Source: JBEBSD01 sp040394475
Lineage (GTDB): Bacteria; Bacteroidota; Bacteroidia; Cytophagales; Spirosomataceae
Length of the DNA stretch: 56,341 nucleotides
Reading direction: 5' to 3'
Assembly: GCA_040394475.1 (NCBI GenBank)
Contig: JBEBSD010000038.1
Coordinates: forward strand, 1-56,341
In this document: positions 16,201-22,692 of the stretch, in pieces
How positions within the stretch are numbered: the stretch's first letter is position 1
How the letters are laid out: each line of letters starts with the position of its first letter
Notes under the pieces: generated by a model
What the model was told of the DNA's origin: nothing
The model's input: the letters and a program-made list of their open reading frames with translations, nothing else
Databases searched by the model: none
Program-made: the position numbers and the translations under genes

Positions 16201-18200
16201 GCCGCGCTATTGTGGCTGATGGTTACGTTGGTAAGGACAGGGGTGTAAGAAGCGGAATTGTTATAAATACCACCCCCGTGATTGCCAGCCTCGTTGTTCG
16301 TGACCAGCGTGTTGATGAGGACAAATGGGGAGTCCATGTTACTGATCCCGCCGCCGCGAAGGGCTTTATTGCCGCTGATGATCAGGTTGGTTAGAGAAAG
16401 GGAGGAGTATTCAACACAAATCCCGCCGCCGTAGGCCCGATCGATAATTGTTCCGTTTACGGGAATTGCCCCTCCACCATCCGCCTTCCCCCCCTGTATG
16501 GTAAAACCGTTTAGAGCAGCATTTCCAACATCGCCTGCGCTGATCACTACGTGGTAAGCGTTGTCGCCGCTGCTGAGGGCCCCGCTCAGAATGGTCCTGG
16601 AAACAGGGTCCGCCAGGTTGCGGGCGGCCGTATCGGTTTCGTCCCCCCGGAAGCCCCCGAAAATGCGGACGTTTTTCTGCAGCACAAAGGCATTGTCGCG
16701 CCCGCCGTCGCCGGGAGTGTTGTCTTCGGCATTGTATTTAGGAACATAGGTACCCTGGGCCACCCAGATTTGATTCACGGCGCCGGGGTTGCCTGCATTC
16801 AGCGTTTTGGCGGCCAGCAGCGCATCGGACAGCTCAGGGATCGCATCGGTCCAGCTGCTGCCTTCGTTGCTGCCTGTAGCGTCCTTCTTTACATACAGGA
16901 TGCCGTTTGCGTCAGGGACGGGGGTAATTTCCTGGAATTCATACGCGCCCATATCAATAACAGCGCCCGATAACCGCGGGCTGCCGGCCAGGTCTTTGGT
17001 GTTGGCATCCAGGTCGGTAAAGAGTGAATTGTTTCCGGCATTGATCACAGGGCTATTGGGGGCCAGGGTAAAATCACCGTTGGCAGCGTCGTTGAATAGC
17101 GGGTCGGTATCGCCGGGGAGGTTGTTGCCCGGATAGTCCCGGCCCTGAATCAGACTGTTTTCGGAGATAATGCTTGCGTCGAGGCCTACATCGACGCCAT
17201 TACCCCAGATAATCGAGTTCCGGACATGAAGGTTGGCCGCGTAATATAAGACCTCAGCCCCATTGTCAGCTGTATTTTGGCTGATAGAAGCGTTGATGAG
17301 CGTGCCGCCGGAATCGTTCCAGAAACCACCGCCGCTATGGTCTGCATGGTTACCGGTAATAAGCAGGTTGATGTACTCTGAATGGGACGTGTAGTTATAG
17401 ATTCCACCACCATTGAAAATCGCCGTGTTCCCTTTAACGATAAGGTTCATCATCGTCGAGGAGGAGTAAATCATCACAAGTCCTCCACCCTCACCTTTCT
17501 CAATGAAGGTTTCGTTTACCAGAATATAACCACTGCCATCTGCATTTCCTCCCTGTATAGTAAAACCGTTGAGGTTGGCATTTTCAATCTCTTCCCATTC
17601 CCAGATCTCCTCATTAAATGAGCCTGTGCTGATGACCACATGGTAGGCATTATCGCTGTTATTGGAAAAATCATCCCCGTCGTCTCCGTTTAAATCACCG
17701 CTGAGTATCGTCCGGTTGGCGGCATTCGACAGGTCCCGATCAGTGATGCTGGTTTCGGCGCCATCCCCACTGAAACCTCCGTAGATCTGTACGTCTTTCA
17801 ACAGTACAAAGGCATTGTCCCGCCCCCCGTCGCCGGTGGTATTGTCGGCGGCGTTGTATAAGGGAACGTAGGTACCCTTGGCTACCCATATTTGCCGCAC
17901 GGAGCCGGGGTTGCTTGCATTCAGCGTTTTGGCGGTCAACAGCGCATCGGACAGCTCAAGAATCGCATCGGCCCAACTGCTGCCGTCGCCATTCCCTGTA
18001 GCCTCTTTATTTACATACAGGATGGGATCTGTACAACCTAAACAATATCCTGCCCCATTGGCCGCTTTATTTGCCTTTGGGATATGACCGCTCCCGTCAG
18101 GACCGGCTGCAAAGTCGGGTGCCGCGGACGCCGCGATCCCCAACGCCGGGATTAAAAAAAGCAGTCTCAGACTGCCCAAAAGCCTGTAAAGAAGCATCAT
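13284..18200 (-). CDS. Giant beta-helix / InlB-repeat T9SS surface protein
   Basis: The ATG pair at 18200 gives MMLLYRLLGSLRLLFLIPAL, a signal peptide, and is preferred over a TTG at 18248. The product has about 1638 residues. Two right-handed beta-helix (choice-of-anchor Q-like) units come first, each opening with ILYVKKDATG-like and IWVAQGTYVP-like words, rich in GGGIYN, and closing with IDMGAYEF. Four 71-residue InlB B-repeats follow (YSFGGWYKEVTLNN, PITLYAKWTLNTYTVTFE), then a third beta-helix unit and a T9SS sorting domain (IVLYPNPARESLFI). It is predicted to be secreted and displayed on the surface, probably in adhesion or glycan binding. It is translationally coupled to the CotH-like gene. 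Confidence 0.9.
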   Translation of the reverse strand: MMLLYRLLGSLRLLFLIPALGIAASAAPDFAAGPDGSGHIPKANKAANGAGYCLGCTDPILYVNKEATGNGDGSSWADAILELSDALLTAKTLNASNPGSVRQIWVAKGTYVPLYNAADNTTGDGGRDNAFVLLKDVQIYGGFSGDGAETSITDRDLSNAANRTILSGDLNGDDGDDFSNNSDNAYHVVISTGSFNEEIWEWEEIENANLNGFTIQGGNADGSGYILVNETFIEKGEGGGLVMIYSSSTMMNLIVKGNTAIFNGGGIYNYTSHSEYINLLITGNHADHSGGGFWNDSGGTLINASISQNTADNGAEVLYYAANLHVRNSIIWGNGVDVGLDASIISENSLIQGRDYPGNNLPGDTDPLFNDAANGDFTLAPNSPVINAGNNSLFTDLDANTKDLAGSPRLSGAVIDMGAYEFQEITPVPDANGILYVKKDATGSNEGSSWTDAIPELSDALLAAKTLNAGNPGAVNQIWVAQGTYVPKYNAEDNTPGDGGRDNAFVLQKNVRIFGGFRGDETDTAARNLADPVSRTILSGALSSGDNAYHVVISAGDVGNAALNGFTIQGGKADGGGAIPVNGTIIDRAYGGGICVEYSSLSLTNLIISGNKALRGGGISNMDSPFVLINTLVTNNEAGNHGGGIYNNSASYTPVLTNVTISHNSAADRGSEWYNARGIPIIRNSIIWGNGVGGILFDTQNSLVQDQANNGEYTGTGNNLPTDTDPLFADAANGDFSLAPNSPAIGAGDNSFFTDLDAAAKDLAGSPRLSGAAIDMGAYEFQHQQFTVSFNSGIGPVTETLVWEGDKVVRPTDPTNTGYTFGGWYKEQALSNLWDFATDVVTADITLYAKWTPNTYTITFESNDGSAVSPVNATHNSQITAPSNPVKPGYSFGGWYKEVTLNNAWAFDADVVTGPITLYAKWTLNTYTVTFESNGGSAVSPVNATHNSGITAPANPTLTGYSFGGWYKEVTLNNVWAFDADVVTGPITLYAKWTLNTYTVTFERNGGSPVGPVSATYNSQITAPVTPIRTGYTFDGWYKEQALSNLWDFATDVVTSDITLYAKWTPSILYVNAGNLLPADQQDGATWETAYSNLYTALNAAKSGSQKEIWVARGTYTTNPAADSPATWAQRQVYFRIPDGIALYGGFAGNEETLDERNFRTNPTVLSGEIGATGPADNSFHILLFDAAGDGTVLDGFIVQDGNANMGAIRDIVPHAVVPSLTGSGLEADDIERGGGASFLNGAAVRIRNTRFERNCAVFGGGAYIGADCSPVFENCYFRANQSNFGGGVYGRGMTASFVNVVLSGNHALGGALYLDDSNPELTNVTIAGNGSSDPDSRAVYNNRGNPVFSSSIIWGNYGGAITSGAVINFSTVQGGHAGTANLEVSPAFTDAFHDGLSPTLGGDYRLSAGSPAIDKGVAGATGLPDLDLDGNPRLRNSRVDMGAYENPHSALPVTLVYFKARIQEKHVALNWQTSSEVNASHFELQRSIDGKHFEKIAEQAAAGTGNGQQDYSHADYPPTLPVAKVTLYYRLKIIDNDGTFEYSHMESVAWDPTDGNGASKQIVLYPNPARESLFIKGPQGDEVRDVSVLGSNGLEILRTAKGLSGAIDVSGLSTGFYLVRVRFADGTLQTYKVLVER
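15008..15860 (-). repeat. Four tandem 213-bp InlB B-type (Listeria-Bacteroides) repeats
   Basis: The word TCCATTTGGC recurs at 15008, 15221, 15434 and 15647, an exact 213-bp (71-codon) period inside the beta-helix gene. The two middle copies are almost identical at the DNA level, and the outer two share another version of the AKWTP-NTYT segment. The encoded repeats carry FGGWYKE and ITLYAKW, the marks of the InlB B-repeat family. Recent duplication or gene conversion is likely. Confidence 0.9.
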
Positions 18201-18248
18201 AATAAGTGTTGGCGTTTTTTTGGGAATGCTGACTGCAGCACTAGCCAA

Positions 18249-18477
18249 AGGCCGATCAGGTCAGAACAGCAAAGTTCCCGAATAAATCAAAGAATCATTA
18301 TCAACCTGGTATCACATTTGATAACGGAGGTAACAAAAACCGCCGGATACCACGATTTTTTTTAAAAAAAACAGTCAAACAGACCGCCACAAGAAGCGAT
18401 GGATCGAGCCCCAGTAAATCCTGGAATTGTTCGACCCGAGAAGCGGGAAGTTCTTTAACCTGTCGCAGCAACACAGG
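18249..18477. other. Intergenic leader with T8A8 tract
   Basis: This stretch upstream of the beta-helix/CotH operon has no convincing gene. Its only distinct feature is a run of eight T followed by eight A at 18356-18371, a self-complementary, probably bent tract about 160 bp before the operon start. I found no exact TAnnTTTG box. Confidence 0.4.
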
Positions 18478-18606
18478 TCAGCGCACTCCGGTTAAAGCGT
18501 CGCGCACCTCTGCGATCCAGTCTATTATGATCCGTTTCCGATAAATCGCCGCTACTTCGTTGTGTTCTAAGGGGAGGATTTCCTTTGAAAAGAGAATATA
18601 GGTTGG
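18478..18606 (-). pseudogene. Orphan open frame, probable gene remnant
   Basis: On the minus strand, between an in-frame TAA at 18607-18609 and a TGA at 18478-18480, 43 codons read PTYILFSKEILPLEHNEVAA and then IYRKRIIIDWIAEVRDALTG. The composition is protein-like, with no ATG. It lies between the AbiE pair and the beta-helix operon. I do not recognise a family. It may be the tail of a lost gene or a short peptide with an unusual start. Confidence 0.3.
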
Positions 18607-18688
18607 TTATTGCTGGATGAGGCAGGCCACTCCGCATAGCATGTTTGCCCGAGGAGCTGAATCTTCTAAAAGGAAAGATGATAGCAAA

Positions 18689-19336
18689 TTAATTCCCGCC
18701 CAGCTTTTTCTCCAACAGTTGATACTGCTCCAGGTGCTTGCCTGGATTAGTCTTCTTCAATTTGTTCAGGTTCTGAAGTTTCCACTGGATCGAAGGGAAA
18801 CGTTCAAAATTATAAATTGACCAATCCGGCTCTGCATTCTTAAAACTGAGTAGAAAGGTTTTGTCTTGCTGGGTAATGCTTGCATAGATTGTTTGAACAA
18901 GCAGCTCTCTTTGCTGCTCATAATCCTCATAGGTAAATTTCTCAGCCGTCATACCAGAAAATTGCCTTTCCAAAGCTAAGCGCTGATCTTGAAAATGAGG
19001 TCGGATTATCTCATGTATGGGCCGGTCGCTTCCTAGCAGGCAATAGATAAAGCCATATTTTACAATATCGGAAAAACCCTCCTGAGTGAGAAGGTATTTG
19101 AGATCGAAAAGATCACGCGGATGTTGCCGGTCTAAAGCGGCACAAATTTTTCCTCCGAAAAGCTGGCCAAAAGGTACGATCGAGGTCAGGTCAATATCGA
19201 CTGACATCCTGGGCATATTGCGGACAAACATATTGATAGCTGTTCCTCCATGCAGGGCAAAACAATCCTCTTTGGCCACTTCTGGCAGAATATCTAGTAA
19301 TAGCCGGACTTGCCTTTTATAGCGCTGGGCTTCCAT
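18689..19336 (-). CDS. abiEii: AbiEii/AbiGii-family nucleotidyltransferase toxin, internally deleted
   Basis: The 215-residue protein has the AbiEii nucleotidyltransferase motifs: CFALHGGTAINMFVRNMPRM, then SVDIDL (the DxD pair), and LFGGKICAALDRQHPRDLFD. The C-terminal half (SSDRPIHEVI-like, EKFTYEDYEQQRELLVQTIY, PDWSIYNFERFP) is intact. In related proteins about 80-90 residues separate VDIDLT from VPxGQLFGGK; here they are joined after only a few residues, so an in-frame internal deletion is likely (family length about 300). AbiEii toxins are type IV toxin-antitoxin nucleotidyltransferases that abort phage infection. Activity of this shortened form is doubtful. It overlaps its antitoxin gene by 20 bp. 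Confidence 0.85.
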   Translation of the reverse strand: MEAQRYKRQVRLLLDILPEVAKEDCFALHGGTAINMFVRNMPRMSVDIDLTSIVPFGQLFGGKICAALDRQHPRDLFDLKYLLTQEGFSDIVKYGFIYCLLGSDRPIHEIIRPHFQDQRLALERQFSGMTAEKFTYEDYEQQRELLVQTIYASITQQDKTFLLSFKNAEPDWSIYNFERFPSIQWKLQNLNKLKKTNPGKHLEQYQLLEKKLGGN

Positions 19337-20099
19337 TTCCTTCGAATTCTTTTGGTACTGTTATCAGATATTTAGGTATGTATGCCCCGTTTTTAACCAG
19401 GCTCCGCTTTCCGTGGCCGAGATCTATATCTTTTATATCCAGATATTCAAACCACTGATGACCGGCCTTTGCTGCCATATACAAAAACAATCGCTTTACT
19501 TTCACCGACTGGCATTCCTTTAAGAGTTCATTGACGAGTGCTGGCCGGAGAGAATTCATGCTTTCCATGATTTCATAGCATTCGACAAGCTCATGGGCTG
19601 TGGAGGCCAGGTAGAGGCACTCCAGCATAGCACGTGCTGCTGAGGAGATATGGATAGAAAACGAATTTACAGTTATTTCCGTCAAGCCTGATAAGGGGGG
19701 AAGAAACGTGGATTGATGGTAGTCAAGCCTGACCTTCCAATCATAGGTTTTACACCAGGAGGGCAGTGTCTCTTTTTCATACCCGAACAAAATGATGTTG
19801 GTGGGAGCCAATTCCAGGTAGTGTGATTTACCTAAATAGGCGAGTGCGCTTTTCCCTCCCGAATGGACAGATAGTCCTAGCTGCTTTTGAAGTGCATAGA
19901 CGGCACCTTCGTAGTTAACCTGGTCCCCGGACCGTATCCACGCTCCCGTACCGACAGACTCCAACCATCCGCTTTTTTTGTAGCGATTCAGTAGCTGATT
20001 GGAATACCCCCTATCGTTCAGCCACGAGGTCGTACAAACTGTTCCTGGCGGCCAGTCCCGAAAGAGTAGGTTTATTTTATTTCTATTTTGTATACTCAT
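19317..20099 (-). CDS. abiEi: AbiEi-family antitoxin / transcriptional regulator
   Basis: The 260-residue protein starts with a winged-helix-like domain (WPPGTVCTTSWLNDRGYSNQ, LLNRYKKSGWLESVGTGAWI) that is the AbiEi N-terminal antitoxin and DNA-binding part. The antitoxin C-terminal domain follows (SVHSGGKSALAYLGKSHYLE, ISSAARAMLECLYLASTAHE, LFLYMAAKAGHQWFEYLDI). AbiEi proteins neutralise AbiEii without binding it stably (type IV) and repress their own operon by binding inverted repeats in the promoter. The toxin start lies within the last codons of this gene, the normal order of the family. The upstream region carries repeated ATAAACT-type sites that fit autoregulation. Confidence 0.88.
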   Translation of the reverse strand: MSIQNRNKINLLFRDWPPGTVCTTSWLNDRGYSNQLLNRYKKSGWLESVGTGAWIRSGDQVNYEGAVYALQKQLGLSVHSGGKSALAYLGKSHYLELAPTNIILFGYEKETLPSWCKTYDWKVRLDYHQSTFLPPLSGLTEITVNSFSIHISSAARAMLECLYLASTAHELVECYEIMESMNSLRPALVNELLKECQSVKVKRLFLYMAAKAGHQWFEYLDIKDIDLGHGKRSLVKNGAYIPKYLITVPKEFEGNGSPAL

Positions 20100-20120
20100 A
20101 GTATACTACTGCCTGTAAAA

Positions 20121-20201
20121 ATAAACTATTTAACTTACTGGTTTATCATAAACGAATTAAATAAACTTTTAGTTTACTTTTTTGGTGCAATATAAACTAT
20201 T
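20121..20201. promoter_or_regulatory. Candidate AbiEi operator repeats
   Basis: Upstream of the antitoxin gene, ATAAACTATT or ATAAACTTTT occurs at 20121-20130, 20161-20170 and 20192-20201. Two perfect palindromes built from the same word lie between: GTTTAT-C-ATAAAC at 20141-20153 and TAAACT-TTT-AGTTTA at 20162-20176. The arrangement fits multi-site binding by the autorepressing antitoxin. It also overlaps the region in front of the PL8-like gene on the other strand. Confidence 0.6.
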
Positions 20202-20236
20202 CAGAGATTTGCTACACGGTGCGTAGCAAATCTCTG
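20202..20236. repeat. Perfect 14-bp inverted repeat
   Basis: CAGAGATTTGCTAC at 20202-20215 and its exact complement GTAGCAAATCTCTG at 20223-20236 are separated by a 7-base loop. The element begins next to the third AbiEi-type site and lies about 80 bp before the PL8-like start codon. It could be a leader hairpin, a boundary element or part of an unknown repeat family. Confidence 0.85.
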
Positions 20237-20314
20237 TGTCGCGAAAGACCACCCGGAACGGTAAAAACATCCCCGGCAAACCTTTTAGCACTATCGGATC
20301 CCAAAAAAGTTCTC

Positions 20315-22486
20315 ATGAGACGTCTGCTGCAATACCTTCCATCGATTTTTGTCTGCTGCCTTTCGGCCTCGCTGTGTATGGCCCAAAACAACGACATCAC
20401 CTTGATAAAGAAGCGGATACTCACCGAATTGCTGTCGACGCCGGCAGACGATGCGACAGTAGCGGCCGTTATGGCCAAAATGGCCGCAGACGGCTCCTTC
20501 AATGGCATCAATTACGAGGACCTGAGCCGAACGGCCGGTTATCCGCACCGGGCGCATACGCGCGACCTGCTGTTGATGGCCAAGGCCTTCAAAACCCCCA
20601 ATTCACGCTTTTCCCGGAGCAAACCGCTGAAAGCAGCCATTGAAAAAGGGTTGGTCTTTTGGGCCAAGCACGACTTCGTGGGCGACAACTGGCACGACAG
20701 CCAAATCACCACCCCGACGGACCTGGGCAATTTGATGCTGATCATGGGCGACGAACTGCCCAAAGACCTGGTGGCCAGGCTCCAGCCCATTATTGGACGG
20801 GCCCACATGAAAGCTTCGGGCGCCAGGCCCAGTGGCGACCGCATCGTGATCGCGGGCATCCTGGCCAAAAACCTCCTTTTTCAAGGGAAGTACGACGAGT
20901 TTGACCAGATCATCCGGCTTATCGAGGGCGAACTGAAATTTTCGACCGGCGAGCGCGGTATACAGCACGATTACAGCTTTCACCACCGTGTCGACCGGGT
21001 CAATAACACTTCCTCCTATGGCTATGGGAAGTACGCAAACGCTTTCGGTGAATGGTCGTTCTATGTGGCCGGAACGCGCTATGCCTTTTCCAGGGAAAAA
21101 ATCAACCAACTGGTCGACTACTATCTCGACGGCATCTACAAGCAGATGGTATACGGCGTTTACGAGGATATCAGCGTCAAAAACCGCAGCATCACCAACA
21201 AGATGGCGGCTTTTAAACCGTATGGCACCCTCGAGATCGAGCGGCTGCTGGTGAGCACCGACTACCGCAGGGCCGAGCTGGAAGAAATCATCAGGCTGCG
21301 GAAAGGACAGGCCAAACCGTCGGCATCGTTTGCGAAATTCTTCTGGCAGACCGAGCATTTTGTGTTCCAGCGACCCCATTTTTATACCACGGTGCGCATG
21401 TTTTCGACCCGCAACCGAAACATGGAGGAGCCCTATAACGGGCCGGGCAAACCCACGCACCACCGTGCCGACGGTACCAACTACCTCCTGCTGAAGGGCG
21501 ACGAGTACTTCAATATCTGGCCCGTGTACGACTGGCAGAAGATCTCAGGCACGACCATCGTCCAGAAACCTGCGCTGCCAGGCCCCGCCGAGATCCAAAA
21601 AGAGGGGCTGACCGATTTTGTGGGCGCCGTAACCGACGGGCGCTACGGCGCGGTGGCCTTCGATTTCAGAAGCCCGCACGACCCGCTCACAGCCAGGAAG
21701 GCATGGTTTTTCTTCGATGAGGAATACGCTTGCCTTGGCACCGGCATCCGGTCGTCGGCCGACGGCGAAGTAGTCACGACCATCAACCAGGCCCTCATGC
21801 GCAGCGATGTGTACGCCATGCAGGATGGTACGCGGCAGCTCATGTCCAAGGGAAGCCGGGCCCTCCAAAACGTGAAGTGGATCCACCACGACAACGTCGG
21901 CTATTTATTCCCGGAACCGACGGCGATTGTGCTGTCCAATCAGACGGAGACAGGCCGGTGGTCGGACATTACCGACCAGAAGAACATCAGCCAGGCAGAG
22001 GTGAGCGAGGAGGTGTTCAGCCTTTGGTTCAATCATGGCCGCAAGCCTGTTGGCGGCGCCTATGCGTACATCGTGGTGCCGGGCATAGCAGAGCAGACAA
22101 TGGCCGAAAGCAGCCACAACAACCGCTCGGTCGAAATCCTGGCCAACACCGCGGCCCTCCAGGCCGTAAGGCAAGGCAAGCTGGGTATCAGCCAGGTGAT
22201 TTTCCACCGCGCCGGCACGATAGAAATCGACCAGGGCGTCACGGTTGGCCTCGACAGTCCGGGCATCCTGATGGCCAAGACAAAAAACGGCCGTCTGAAC
22301 GAACTGACCCTGGCCGACCCTTCCCGTAAGCTCAGCAGGATGCTGGTATCGCTGAGCGGGTCGTATAGCGCCGAGGGCGAAGGCTTCCGCATCGTGCCAG
22401 ATCAGAAACAGTCGGGCACCCTTTTGCTCGTGGACCTGCCCCAGGGAGTTTATGCGGGCAAGAGCGTCCACCTCACCTTCAATTGA
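20315..22486 (+). CDS. PL8-like polysaccharide lyase, secreted, atypical active site
   Basis: The ATG at 20315 gives MRRLLQYLPSIFVCCLSASL followed by CMAQ, a signal peptide; an ATG at 20219 only adds unrelated residues. The 723-residue product follows the PL8 (chondroitin AC / hyaluronate / xanthan lyase) plan: an alpha/alpha toroid with DNWHDSQITTPTDLGNLMLI (aromatic patch), KASGARPSGDRIVIAG, HDYSFHHRVDRVNNTSSYGY (catalytic His/Tyr region), and then beta-sandwich domains (SLWFNHGRKPVGGAYAYIVV). The usual TGANxxD motif, which supplies the carboxylate-neutralising Asn, reads GARPSGD here, so the active site differs. It would cleave uronic-acid polymers by beta-elimination in the periplasm or outside. 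It is divergent from the AbiE pair and convergent with the oxidase gene. Confidence 0.8.
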   Translation: MRRLLQYLPSIFVCCLSASLCMAQNNDITLIKKRILTELLSTPADDATVAAVMAKMAADGSFNGINYEDLSRTAGYPHRAHTRDLLLMAKAFKTPNSRFSRSKPLKAAIEKGLVFWAKHDFVGDNWHDSQITTPTDLGNLMLIMGDELPKDLVARLQPIIGRAHMKASGARPSGDRIVIAGILAKNLLFQGKYDEFDQIIRLIEGELKFSTGERGIQHDYSFHHRVDRVNNTSSYGYGKYANAFGEWSFYVAGTRYAFSREKINQLVDYYLDGIYKQMVYGVYEDISVKNRSITNKMAAFKPYGTLEIERLLVSTDYRRAELEEIIRLRKGQAKPSASFAKFFWQTEHFVFQRPHFYTTVRMFSTRNRNMEEPYNGPGKPTHHRADGTNYLLLKGDEYFNIWPVYDWQKISGTTIVQKPALPGPAEIQKEGLTDFVGAVTDGRYGAVAFDFRSPHDPLTARKAWFFFDEEYACLGTGIRSSADGEVVTTINQALMRSDVYAMQDGTRQLMSKGSRALQNVKWIHHDNVGYLFPEPTAIVLSNQTETGRWSDITDQKNISQAEVSEEVFSLWFNHGRKPVGGAYAYIVVPGIAEQTMAESSHNNRSVEILANTAALQAVRQGKLGISQVIFHRAGTIEIDQGVTVGLDSPGILMAKTKNGRLNELTLADPSRKLSRMLVSLSGSYSAEGEGFRIVPDQKQSGTLLLVDLPQGVYAGKSVHLTFN

Positions 22487-22594
22487 CGGCTATGCTGTCT
22501 TTTAGTCTATGCACCTGCCTGGACTGGTTTTCAGACTGTTACACCTTGTTCGACGAGCTCCTACTTCCCGTCAGCTGGCCAGTTGAGTTTTTCT

Positions 22595-22621
22595 GATCAT
22601 CCCGGACATACAGGGATGATC
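22595..22621. terminator. Hairpin between convergent genes
   Basis: GATCATCCC at 22595-22603 and GGGATGATC at 22613-22621 form a perfect 9-bp stem with a 9-base loop between the convergent PL8-like and FAD-oxidoreductase genes. The position fits a bidirectional terminator. The flanking T content is weak (TTTTTC before, TTCT after), so termination strength is uncertain. Confidence 0.5.
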
Positions 22622-22692
22622 TTCTAAGCTCATTTCGAAGTGTGCGCGATGCGATCAAGGGATGTAGAGGGTATCAGCTTGGCCAGACCTGT

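Noticed and set aside
20603..21463. 286-residue minus-strand open frame
   Set aside because: It is a GC-rich shadow of the PL8-like lyase gene, without any domain sense.
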